Below, in pieces: positions 39,092-46,376 of a stretch of 64,000 bases of DNA (within the stretch, counting starts at the first letter, position 1; every line of letters begins with the position of its first letter). The stretch covers positions 83,987 through 147,986 of the forward strand of contig NZ_JARUKW010000012.1 of the NCBI RefSeq assembly GCF_029688845.1, given 5' to 3'. The notes under the pieces are model-generated. The model ran no database searches, had not been told where the DNA came from, and saw nothing but the letters and a program-made list of their open reading frames with translations. Both the position numbers and the translations under genes were made by a program. The DNA is from Natronococcus sp. A-GB1 (GTDB lineage: Archaea; Halobacteriota; Halobacteria; Halobacteriales; Natrialbaceae).

Positions 39092-39322
39092 CTACGCCGA
39101 CTCTTCGTCGATGCGCTTACGTCCACGCTCGTTGATCCTATCGGCGATTTCCTGAACGTCGCGCTCGGTAAGTTCGCTCTCGCCGGTGAGTTCGTCCATC
39201 ATCTCGAGCGTCTCGACCTTCTCCTGGATGGCCTGTCGCGTGACCTCGCTCCAGTTGATTTCCGGATGGTTCTCCATGCGCGTTTTGAGGTCGTCGTCCA
39301 CGTTGACCGTAATACTGGGCAT
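39092..39322 (-). CDS. vapB: Ribbon-helix-helix antitoxin, VapB-like
   Basis: 76 residues starting MPSITVNVDDDLKTRMENHPEINWSEVTRQAI, a ribbon-helix-helix DNA-binding strand and helices. An acidic C-terminus (ELTERDVQEIADRINERG) would wrap the toxin. It presumably autorepresses the promoter in the AT-rich region 39323-39360. ATG 39322 is clear. Partner of the PIN toxin downstream. Confidence 0.85.
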   Translation of the reverse strand: MPSITVNVDDDLKTRMENHPEINWSEVTRQAIQEKVETLEMMDELTGESELTERDVQEIADRINERGRKRIDEESA

Positions 39323-39369
39323 ACAGGCTTCTGTGGGTACACAGAATACTGTGCTTTTCGGTTAGTTCA

Positions 39370-39433
39370 CGGTCTTGCACGAGCGACGCGACGTGACGGT
39401 TCGGGTCGCTCGAGAGCGACCCGATGGACGAAC
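39370..39433. repeat. Direct repeat, copy B, beyond the VapBC promoter
   Basis: Degenerate copy of 38505-38568. It still encodes an ending like the upstream gene (LHERRDVTVRVARERPDG, then RTE and TGA). The 24-nt hairpin at 39401-39424 is identical to that in copy A. Confidence 0.85.
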
Positions 39434-39494
39434 CGAGTGAAACAGCCGTTTCATTTTGAAGAAGGGCTTTATCTGTACTTGCCAGATATCGGCC

Positions 39495-39841
39495 ATGAAC
39501 AGACGAACGGTCCTCGCCGGCGTCGGCACCGCACTCGGGCTATCCGCCAGCGGTTGTCTCTTGCCGCCGACTTCGCCGCACAGCCCGCGTTCTCCACTCC
39601 GATTCGCTCGAAACGTTGCGTCACGATCACGAGCCCCGACCCGGAGACGATCGCAACGAACGAAACCCGGACGACGCCAGGCAGTCCGCCGCCACGGTTC
39701 TTCGAGATCCACGTCGTCTCGAGCATCATTCCCGGCAGCATAGCGCCGCTCCAGACGATGTCCACCGTCAGTATCTCCGGACAGAAAGTATTTATTCCAG
39801 TGTGTTATTTCATGAAACGGCCGGTGGAATACTGCCTCTGA
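39495..39841 (+). pseudogene. Frameshifted lipoprotein gene
   Basis: It starts MNRRTVLAGVGTALGLSASGC at ATG 39495, a Tat lipoprotein signal with a clear lipobox. Just after the cysteine (about 39555-39565) the frame turns arginine/serine-rich. The haloarchaeal-looking continuation (FSTPIRSKRCVTITSPDPET, then FFEIHVVSSIIPGS) lies in another frame and ends at the TGA 39839-39841. One frameshift therefore separates signal and body. It may be a relative of the exported protein at 38159, but the similarity is too weak to claim. Confidence 0.5.
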
Positions 39842-40533
39842 CAGGCATCGCTCGTGAGTTTCCTCGGCCACTCCCCTCCCCCCATCGCTGCTCTTTCGAA
39901 GCGTCCGACCTCACGCCTCGAGCGACTGGAGCGTCGGTCGAGACGTCCGTATCGATCCGTGGTTCTGACGCGAGACATATCGGTCCGCAGTCGAACGGCG
40001 GCCCCTCTAGTATGTTTAGTCACAGCTCGGAACTTCTTATTACACCTGACTAATAAAAAGATTATTGTAACCACCCTAAGTAGAACCAGGTGGTCGGTGG
40101 GGGAGTTATTCGAACTACCCTAACGGTCAGAGGTCATGCCTTCACCTTCGATCCCACCGACCTCGCACCACGAACCAGATACGAACCACACGGAGCGAGT
40201 TGAAGCGGGACTTCACCTCGCGCGGTTTCTCGGCGCGTTCGGCCGCTACAGCTACGGCTGGAACGTTTTTCACACGGCTCACGGACAACGCCCGGAGACC
40301 GGAAAACGGCCCGGTCTCCGAGCGTCCTCTCGTGAGCGGGCGTGCGACGACGTTCAGTGGCCACTGGAGGCGTGGCTGAACCGACCCGGCTTGTCCTCGC
40401 CGTCCGTCCTCGCTCGAGTCGGATCTGACAACAGGGAGAGTCGAACGCGACCGCGCGATCTGCCCGCCGAACGACGTGGTTGTTACACCCGTAGTAACAA
40501 CTCGAGTACTACGGTTGTATTCACGGACGCCTT
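39842..40533. other. Gene-free region of about 690 bp with a strong hairpin
   Basis: No frame here looks like protein; the open frames are arginine/serine-rich. Contents are an AT-rich patch at 40035-40075 (ttattacacctg, aataaaaagattatt), which could be a promoter or decayed end, and a perfect hairpin at 40293-40320 with a 10-bp stem and an 8-base loop. Confidence 0.55.
40293..40320. repeat. Perfect 10-bp stem hairpin in non-coding DNA
   Basis: Arms CGGAGACCGG and CCGGTCTCCG are separated by eight bases (aaaacggc). It is not followed by a T-run, so it is not a typical terminator. Its role is unknown. Confidence 0.7.
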
Positions 40534-40560
40534 ATGTTACTTGATGGTGATGAAACGTGT

Positions 40561-40737
40561 ATGGCGTCCAAAACCAGGGCTGCTGGAACGTGTACGAAGT
40601 GTGGAAACGTATTCGCAGTCCGGCAGTCGGACGGCGGAGCGATCGAGCCGATCGGCGTCCGCCAGTGTTCCTGCGGGGGGACGTCGTTCGAAGTGCTAGA
40701 GAGCGCACCGACTGATCCGTACGCAACGAACGAGTGA
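40561..40737 (+). CDS. Small zinc-ribbon protein
   Basis: 58 residues beginning MASKTRAAGTCTKCGNVFAV. C-T-K-C-G and a later C-S-C-G-G (GVRQCSCGGTSFEVL) make a four-cysteine zinc ribbon. Tiny zinc-finger proteins of this type are abundant in haloarchaea, and several affect stress adaptation or biofilm in Haloferax (family knowledge). An ATG at 40534 would add nine residues; the one at 40561 is preferred because family members start close to the first CxxC. Codon use is AT-richer than average. Confidence 0.7.
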   Translation: MASKTRAAGTCTKCGNVFAVRQSDGGAIEPIGVRQCSCGGTSFEVLESAPTDPYATNE

Positions 40738-40935
40738 GCGGTTCCCGGTGCCGTCCCGTTTCGTCCGACCGCAACGCCACGCGAGGGCGTCGCCGGTTCG
40801 TCCGCTCCGACCGTTCGCCGTGTGCGCGTTCGATGCTTGCACCCGTGAGAGTCCTCCTCCGAGCACGTCTCGGTCCGCCTACCGGCTCACCACCGTGTGA
40901 AAACAGGTATCACTCCACACGACGTACCGAAGCCG

Positions 40936-41076
40936 ATGCAATCCGAGTGTCGAACCTGTCGCTGGAACGGGGGCGCAAACGAACTCAACTGGCGGATTCG
41001 CGACGGGGATCCGAGGGTCGGGGGCGAACGAATCTGTCCCGAGTGTCGTGGTACCGACGTGGTCCTCACGAGGTGA
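40936..41076 (+). CDS. Tiny zinc-finger protein (46 aa)
   Basis: A 46-codon frame from ATG 40936 to TGA 41074-41076 reads MQSECRTCRWNGGANELNW and ends ERICPECRGTDVVLTR. Two CxxC pairs (CRTC and CPEC) about 33 residues apart form a classic zinc-ribbon layout with the CPxC-type second knuckle. It lies between another tiny zinc protein and a PadR regulator. The chance of two properly placed CxxC motifs in a random 46-codon frame is low, but no homologue was checked. Confidence 0.55.
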   Translation: MQSECRTCRWNGGANELNWRIRDGDPRVGGERICPECRGTDVVLTR

Positions 41077-41122
41077 TTATCGTTCGGGACCGTCTGGTCG
41101 AGAGCGTCGCTGATCCGATCCG

Positions 41123-41138
41123 GGAATCGGTCGATTCC
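41123..41138. promoter_or_regulatory. Palindromic operator candidate upstream of padR
   Basis: A perfect inverted repeat GGAATCG, two bases, CGATTCC ends seven bases before the TATA box of the PadR gene. This is a good position for autoregulation at the BRE/TATA region. Confidence 0.55.
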
Positions 41139-41144
41139 GATATC

Positions 41145-41154
41145 GTATTATATC
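41145..41154 (+). promoter_or_regulatory. TATA box of padR
   Basis: The sequence gtattatatc is centred about 26 nt before ATG 41175 in GC-rich surroundings. A leaderless mRNA is predicted. Confidence 0.65.
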
Positions 41155-41174
41155 AATAGCTCAACCGAGGAAAC

Positions 41175-41465
41175 ATGTATGACTTAACCGGCTTTCAGCG
41201 GGACCTTCTGTACGTCATCGAGGGCGAGGACGAGCCCCACGGGCTAGCGATCCAGGAAGAACTCGAGGAGTACTACGAGAAGGATATCCACCACGGGCGG
41301 CTGTACCCGAACCTCGACACGCTCGTCGACAAGGGACTCGTCGAGAAGGGGCAGGTCGACCGACGGACGAACTTCTACACCGTCACTCGACGGGGCAAGC
41401 GCGAACTCGAGGCGCGCCGAGAGTGGGAACAGCAGTACGTCGAGGAACTGCCCTCGGAGTCGTAG
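41175..41465 (+). CDS. PadR-family transcriptional regulator
   Basis: 96 residues, a single winged-helix domain of the minimal archaeal PadR type: LTGFQRDLLYVIEGEDEPHGLAIQEELEEYY, HHGRLYPNLDTLVDKGLVEKG and the wing RRTNFYTVTRRGKREL. The C-terminal helix REWEQQYVEEL would dimerise. The ligand is unknown. The preceding palindrome suggests self-repression. ATG 41175 is fixed by the TATA box. Confidence 0.88.
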   Translation: MYDLTGFQRDLLYVIEGEDEPHGLAIQEELEEYYEKDIHHGRLYPNLDTLVDKGLVEKGQVDRRTNFYTVTRRGKRELEARREWEQQYVEELPSES

Positions 41466-41597
41466 TCGGCGTCTTCTTTTCATCTCTTCGGACACCAGCG
41501 GCGAGTTCGTATCGAGCCAGTTTCCGCTTCTGTTCGGAGGGCGTAACCGAACGCACGGGGACTGTAACTAAGGGGGAAACGAGCGGACGACTCTACA

Positions 41598-42542
41598 ATG
41601 ACACGATCCGGGCCGAGAACGATCGGGATTCTGGCCGACCCGTACCTCAACGAGTGGCAGGTCCGCGCCCTCGAGCAGCTACGGACCGACCACGACGTGA
41701 CGGTGTCGCTGGTCGTCACCAACGAGGAGAAAGCCGATGGCGACCCCGAGGCGTGGAACACGCGAAACCGAATCGGGCTGACGGACGCCCGACAGTTCGT
41801 CGACCTGCTCGAGCGCCAGCGGGCGTGGGCGCTCGTGCTTGCGGAGCGCAACCTCGCCAAGCTGATCGGCGAGGAGCGGCCGCTCTGGCGGCGTCGGTCG
41901 GTCGAGAACGTCGCTGTCCTTGCCGACGCCGATCACGTCCGGTGTGAGCCCGAAACCGACGGCGCCTGGTACGAGTTCCCGGACGACGTCGTCGACCGCG
42001 TCGCCGAGGAGTGTGACGCGCTGGTACTTTTCGGTTTCGGGCTCGTCCGTGGACCGATCCTCGAGGCACCCGAATTCGGCGTGTTGAGTTTCCATCCCGC
42101 CGACATTCGATCCTACCGAGGGATGGGGCCGCCGGCGGTGTTCCACGACGGGCGGGACCGGTGTGGCGCCACGCTCCAGCGGCTAAACGAGTCGATCGAC
42201 GGCGGCGAGATCGTCGCCTACGACGACGTCTCGATCGACGACTGCGCCACGCTGTGGGACGTCTTCGACCGCGTCGTGAGCCGCCAGATCTCGCTGCTGA
42301 GCGAGGGCGTCGCCAATCTTCGGGATCCGACGTTCGAGCCGACGACCGTCCCCGAGGCCGAGCTGGGCGAGGTTTACTACCGAAAACTGCGCCACAGCCT
42401 CTCGTTTTCGGGTCGTATCCTGCTGAAGAACCTCGCCGGACGCGCCGAGCGACGGCTTCGGCGGGAGAGCGGGGCCGTCGAATCGCCGACCGGGTCGTCC
42501 CCGCCCGCCTCGAGCCCAGGTCGCCCGCGCTCTGGGGATTAG
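41598..42542 (+). CDS. Formyltransferase-fold protein (methionyl-tRNA/sugar formyltransferase-like)
   Basis: The middle part has the formyltransferase core: CDALVLFGFGLVRGPILEAPEFGVLSFHPADIRSYRGMGPP. This includes the catalytic HxP loop and substrate loop, then CGATLQRLNESIDGGEIVAYDDV. These residues bind 10-formyl-THF in methionyl-tRNA and sugar N-formyltransferases. Archaea do not formylate initiator tRNA, so the substrate is likely a sugar nucleotide or another amine (inference). The C-terminal 60 residues are basic and low-complexity. Length 314. The next gene starts 78 bp later on the same strand. Confidence 0.78.
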   Translation: MTRSGPRTIGILADPYLNEWQVRALEQLRTDHDVTVSLVVTNEEKADGDPEAWNTRNRIGLTDARQFVDLLERQRAWALVLAERNLAKLIGEERPLWRRRSVENVAVLADADHVRCEPETDGAWYEFPDDVVDRVAEECDALVLFGFGLVRGPILEAPEFGVLSFHPADIRSYRGMGPPAVFHDGRDRCGATLQRLNESIDGGEIVAYDDVSIDDCATLWDVFDRVVSRQISLLSEGVANLRDPTFEPTTVPEAELGEVYYRKLRHSLSFSGRILLKNLAGRAERRLRRESGAVESPTGSSPPASSPGRPRSGD

Positions 42543-42619
42543 CCACGACACGACTCCGAAGCGTCGAACCCTGCAAGGATGCGGCTCAAGCGTGTGGCCC
42601 GTCCGAGTACGGACGACAG

Positions 42620-43684
42620 ATGGATCCCCTCGAGCTCTCGCGTCAGCTCACGAACCGGGCCGTCCGAACCCCCCGGAAGCTCGGACAGGCACCGTACCGA
42701 ACGCTCCAGCTCGCCGCGGCCGAACCGGGCGAGACACCGTACGACGTGGTCTACGAGGAGCCACCGGTTCGACTCCGACGGTACGATCCGGAGCGGCCGA
42801 CCGACGCGACGCCGGTAGTGATCGCCTACGCGTTCATCAACGACCCCTCAATCCTCGATTTCTCGCCGCAACGAAGCGTCGTCGGCCGATTCCTCGAGCG
42901 GGGCGTTCCCGTCTACGTCGTCGACTGGGGGGATCCCTCGCGGATCGACCGCTCGCTCGGGCTCACAGACTATGTGACGCGGTTCCTCGCGAACTGCGTC
43001 GGCACCGTCCGCGAGCGGGAGGGGACCGAGTCGGTACACCTGCTGGGTTACTCGACGTCCGTCCCGCTCGTCGTCGCCTACGCTGCCCTGTTTCCGGATC
43101 GCGTCCGGACGCTCGTCCTCCAAGGACCGCCGATCGACTTCCGTGCCGGAGACGACCTGGAACTGTTTCGGACGCTCGCCGCCGGACACGATCACGAGCG
43201 GATCGCGAGCGTGTTCGACGCCGTTCCGACGCCGCTGCTCGAAATCGGGCTTGCGTGCCGGAAGCCGGTCGAGTACACCGTCACCGCGCCGCTTCGACTC
43301 TGGGACCGACTGGACGATCCCGCGTTCGTCGAGGGACAGGGTCGAAAACTCGAGTGGGTCGAGGGCGGCCCCGACATTCCGGCGCGACTCTACCGCGAGT
43401 TCGTCGGGGACCTGCTCCTCGAGAACCGGCTGATCGAAAACGAGCTCGAGCTCGGCGGTCGACGGATCGAGCTGTCGGCGATCGACGCGCCAACCCTGCT
43501 GGTCCTCGGCGAGGACGATAAGTTCGTCCCACGGGAGGCAAGCGTCCCGATCCTCGAGGCGATCGGGACCGACGAGGCCGAGATCGTCGAGCTCCCGACC
43601 GGCCACGTCGGGCTCTCCGTGGCGGACGTCGCCCACGATCGGGGGTGGCCCCGGGTCGCCGACTGGCTCGCAGAGCGAGGCTGA
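42620..43684 (+). CDS. PhaC-like alpha/beta hydrolase with serine nucleophile
   Basis: 354 residues with the class III PHA synthase layout: PYRTLQLAAAEPGETPYDVVYEE, the strand PVVIAYAFINDPSILDF, VPVYVVDWGDPSR and a nucleophile elbow. True PhaC has cysteine in GxCxGG. Here the elbow is LLGYSTSVPL with S145. The aspartate in LGEDDKFVP and the histidine in LPTGHVGLS complete a hydrolase triad. It is therefore probably a hydrolase or acyltransferase derived from PhaC rather than a polymerase. No phaE or phasin gene is adjacent. ATG 42620 (MDPLELSRQL) starts the homologous region. Confidence 0.78.
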   Translation: MDPLELSRQLTNRAVRTPRKLGQAPYRTLQLAAAEPGETPYDVVYEEPPVRLRRYDPERPTDATPVVIAYAFINDPSILDFSPQRSVVGRFLERGVPVYVVDWGDPSRIDRSLGLTDYVTRFLANCVGTVREREGTESVHLLGYSTSVPLVVAYAALFPDRVRTLVLQGPPIDFRAGDDLELFRTLAAGHDHERIASVFDAVPTPLLEIGLACRKPVEYTVTAPLRLWDRLDDPAFVEGQGRKLEWVEGGPDIPARLYREFVGDLLLENRLIENELELGGRRIELSAIDAPTLLVLGEDDKFVPREASVPILEAIGTDEAEIVELPTGHVGLSVADVAHDRGWPRVADWLAERG

Positions 43685-43702
43685 GATAGCCGCCGAGACC
43701 CC

Positions 43703-44212
43703 TTACGACGGCGTCAACCGATCCCACAGCGACTTCATCTCGGAGGCGGCCGCCAGCGTGTCGAGTTCGCCGTGAGTCGACTGCTCTTCGTCGTAGTTCG
43801 CCTCGAGGCGCTCTCTGACCGTCTCGTCGAGCCCGAGTTCGGTCGCGAGCATCGACAGCCCCTCGTAGGTCGTCATCTCGACCCGTTCGGTCATCAGCCC
43901 GATGTTGAGGTAGACGGTGTCGAGCAGGTCCTCGTCGTCGATCTGTTCCTCGAAACCCCGTCGCTGGGCGTCGATCGCGTCGAGGATCGGCGCCTCCCGG
44001 GTCTCCGCCCGGACGTCTAGCGCCTCGAAGACGGCCTCGAGTCGCTCGATCTGGGCTCGAGTCTCCTCGCGGTGGTCGGCGAAGCTCTGACGCAGCCGCC
44101 CGTTGTTCGCGCTCGTCGCCAGCTCGTCGAGGGTCTCGACGAGTTCCCGTTCGACGTAGTACTGCTGGCGGAGTTTGTAGACGAACAGCCCCTCGAGTGT
44201 GTCGATGCTCAT
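43703..44212 (-). CDS. DUF892 (YciE/YciF) ferritin-like stress protein
   Basis: 169 residues, all helical. MSIDTLEGLFVYKLRQQYYVERELVETL and HREETRAQIERLEAVFEAL give the ferritin-like four-helix pattern, with glutamates and histidines in the metal-site positions. YLNIGLMTERVEMTTYEGLSML is typical for DUF892. The role is thought to be stress-related, possibly iron-dependent (family knowledge). ATG 44212. It is convergent with the PhaC-like gene. Confidence 0.85.
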   Translation of the reverse strand: MSIDTLEGLFVYKLRQQYYVERELVETLDELATSANNGRLRQSFADHREETRAQIERLEAVFEALDVRAETREAPILDAIDAQRRGFEEQIDDEDLLDTVYLNIGLMTERVEMTTYEGLSMLATELGLDETVRERLEANYDEEQSTHGELDTLAAASEMKSLWDRLTPS

Positions 44213-44274
44213 ACTACGTCAAAGCGCTCGCCCCCGAATAATCGCCGACCACGAACACGCAGGGTGGGTTGCAG

Positions 44275-44844
44275 TTACTCCGACTCGAACGTCGGAACGT
44301 CACCAGGCGTGTCGAAGTCGTGGTAGTGTTCGCCCTTTTCCGTGCTGAGTATGTCGAGGGCCGCCGCGCCACCGTCACCGGCGGCGATGACGGCCTGCCA
44401 CTCCTCGGCGCGAACCATCGCGCCCGTCGCGTAGCAGTTCTCGACGCTCGTCTCCATGCTGAGATTGACGTCGACGGTGTCGTCGTCGAACTCGCAACCG
44501 ATCTCCTCGGCGATCGATCGGTCGGCACCGGTCGCGAGCACGACGTACGTCGCCTCGTACTCGCTGTCGGCGGTCTCGATTCGGAACCCGTCGTCGGTTT
44601 CCTCGACGTCGGTCACCTCCTCGGTCATATGGAGGTCAGCACCCCGATCCTGAACCTGGCCCCGGGTAACCGACATGAACTCGCTACCGCTGATGCTGCG
44701 GATTCCCGGGTAGTTGAACAGGTGGGCCTTGTGCATCCACGTCTCGTCGGTGTCGAAGACCGCCGTCTCGAGGCCGTTTTTCGCGGTGAAAAGCGCCGCA
44801 CTCAGTCCGGCTGTACCGCCGCCAACGATGGCTACGTCTGGCAT
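44275..44844 (-). CDS. Short FAD-dependent thioredoxin-reductase-like protein
   Basis: 189 residues. The FAD-binding start DVAIVGGGTAGLSAALFTAK and the closing motif MVRAEEWQAVIAAGDGGAAAL match the FAD domain of thioredoxin reductase. There is no NADPH domain and no redox CxxC. It resembles stand-alone haloarchaeal oxidoreductases of this size, possibly acting on a partner subunit. ATG 44844 (MPDVAIVGGG) begins exactly at the first strand; the longer frame is mirror sequence of the next gene. Confidence 0.82.
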   Translation of the reverse strand: MPDVAIVGGGTAGLSAALFTAKNGLETAVFDTDETWMHKAHLFNYPGIRSISGSEFMSVTRGQVQDRGADLHMTEEVTDVEETDDGFRIETADSEYEATYVVLATGADRSIAEEIGCEFDDDTVDVNLSMETSVENCYATGAMVRAEEWQAVIAAGDGGAAALDILSTEKGEHYHDFDTPGDVPTFESE

Positions 44845-44903
44845 GGCCGGTCCTTCCACGGAGAGCCAGTAAACGGTTGTGTAAGGGGCGGTGCGTTCCG
44901 ATA

Positions 44904-45641
44904 TCAGTAGCCGATCCCCTCGACGCCGATCCGGGCCGGCTCGGGGGCGGGATCGCTCGAGACGGCAACCTCTCCGCGCTTCTCGCGATCGCCCTCGGTT
45001 CCATCGGCGAGAACGATCCCTCCCTCGACCAGTAGCGGCGCGAGCACACCGGCGACGACGGTTCCAGGATTTGACAGCGGCGCCCGGACGACGACTCGAT
45101 CGTCGGCCTCGAGGTCGTGTTTCTCGACGACCCCGCGGGCCGCCTCGAGGGCCTCGCCATGAGTGAGCGTTCGCTCCCCGTCGGTCACCAGCGCCGTCTC
45201 CGGATCGACCGAAAGCGGGGGGAAGGAGGGGTTCTCGCTCCAGAGTCCGGCGTCGAAGTGGTGGACCCCTGGCTCGTCGGGCTTGTCGCCGTAGTAGACC
45301 CGCTGAGCGCCGGGCGGCAGCTCGTAGGCGCCGCCCTCGTCGGTCGGCGCGACGAGGGCCCGGAACCGCTCGTCGTCGGCGAGCTCGGTCGGCGGATCGA
45401 ACCGCGTGGTCCCCTCGAGCAGGGTTGTGCCGAAGAAGGCGAGCAGCGAGAGGGGACCCTCGCCGACGACGCCCACGGTGACGCCCTCGCGGACGCCCGA
45501 GTGACGAAGGAAGTTGCCGGCCTTCCACGAGGAGGTACAGAGCCAGTGGCGGTCGTACTCGCGCCCGGTCGCGTCGACCAGCGCCGTTCGGTCGCCGCGT
45601 CGCTCTCGCGCGAGCAGGTCGTCGACTGTCGCGGCGTTCAT
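44904..45641 (-). CDS. Truncated adenylate-forming (AMP-binding) enzyme homologue
   Basis: 245 residues starting MNAATVDDLLARERRGDRTALVDATGRE. The sequence resembles the N-terminal subdomain of acyl-CoA synthetases (RHSGVREGVTVGVVGEGPLSLLAFFGTTLLEG), with a later THGEALEAARGVVEKHDLEADDRVVV. The ATP-phosphate loop and C-terminal lysine domain are missing. Such short proteins occur in several haloarchaea as intact genes, so this is probably a non-catalytic relative rather than a pseudogene. It lies 59 bp upstream of the FAD gene. Confidence 0.7.
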   Translation of the reverse strand: MNAATVDDLLARERRGDRTALVDATGREYDRHWLCTSSWKAGNFLRHSGVREGVTVGVVGEGPLSLLAFFGTTLLEGTTRFDPPTELADDERFRALVAPTDEGGAYELPPGAQRVYYGDKPDEPGVHHFDAGLWSENPSFPPLSVDPETALVTDGERTLTHGEALEAARGVVEKHDLEADDRVVVRAPLSNPGTVVAGVLAPLLVEGGIVLADGTEGDREKRGEVAVSSDPAPEPARIGVEGIGY

Positions 45642-45696
45642 ACTCTCGAGTGGGGGCCGACCCCAAAAAAGCGCGCCGACTCGCTGGCGTCGGTCA

Positions 45697-46284
45697 TCAG
45701 TCGTCGGCCGCCTCCGCCGGCTGCTCGAGGTCGGTCCCGATCAGGTCGAGAAACGCCGCGAGCCACTCGGGGTGGTCGGGCCAGGCCTGGGCGGTCACGA
45801 GGTTGCCGTCCCGCGCGACGCCCTCCTCCCACTCCGCGCCGGCCTGACGTATATCGGCCTCGAGCGCGGGGTAGGCTGTACAGGTCCGGCCCTCGAGGAC
45901 GTCCGCCGCTGCGAGTATCTGGAGCCCGTGGCACAGCGAAGCGACGGGTTTCTCTTCCTCGAAGAAGTGCCGGACCGTCTCGAGAACCTCGTCGTAGGTC
46001 CGGAGGTACTCGGGCGCGCGGCCGCCGGGGACGACGAGCGCGTCGTAGTTGCTCGGCTCGATCGCGTCGAACTCGTGGGTCAGCTCGAAATTATGTCCCG
46101 GCTTCTCGGTGTAGGTCTGATCGCCCTCGAAGTCGTGGATCGCCGTCGAACACTGGTCGCCCGCGTCCTTCTCGGGACAGACCGCGTGGACGTCGTGGCC
46201 GACCGCCTGTAGCGCCTGGAACGGGACCATCACCTCGTAGTCCTCGACGAAGTCACCCGCCAGCAAGAGTATCTGTTCGGACAT
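45697..46284 (-). CDS. DJ-1/PfpI-family protein
   Basis: 195 residues. The nucleophile elbow is [16 protein letters not shown], the glutamate lies in [17 protein letters not shown], and the loop is [15 protein letters not shown]. It fits the PfpI/YhbO-type intracellular peptidase or deglycase group rather than Hsp31. ATG 46284 ([11 protein letters not shown]) is chosen; the extension to 46314 is not conserved-looking. This is the second DJ-1 superfamily gene in the window, 24 kb from the first. Confidence 0.88.
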   Translation of the reverse strand: MSEQILLLAGDFVEDYEVMVPFQALQAVGHDVHAVCPEKDAGDQCSTAIHDFEGDQTYTEKPGHNFELTHEFDAIEPSNYDALVVPGGRAPEYLRTYDEVLETVRHFFEEEKPVASLCHGLQILAAADVLEGRTCTAYPALEADIRQAGAEWEEGVARDGNLVTAQAWPDHPEWLAAFLDLIGTDLEQPAEAADD

Positions 46285-46376
46285 GGCGTCCGTGCACACA
46301 CCACGGAGGAGCAAAACTCGTACCGACGATTGTGGCGACAGTCAGGGGAAGCGACTCGTTTGTCGTTCGGATTCAG

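Noticed and set aside
40136..40699. Plus-strand 187-codon ORF in the gene-free region
   Set aside because: It is Arg/Ser/Pro-rich with frequent rare codons and overlaps the zinc-ribbon gene in another frame. Not a convincing protein.
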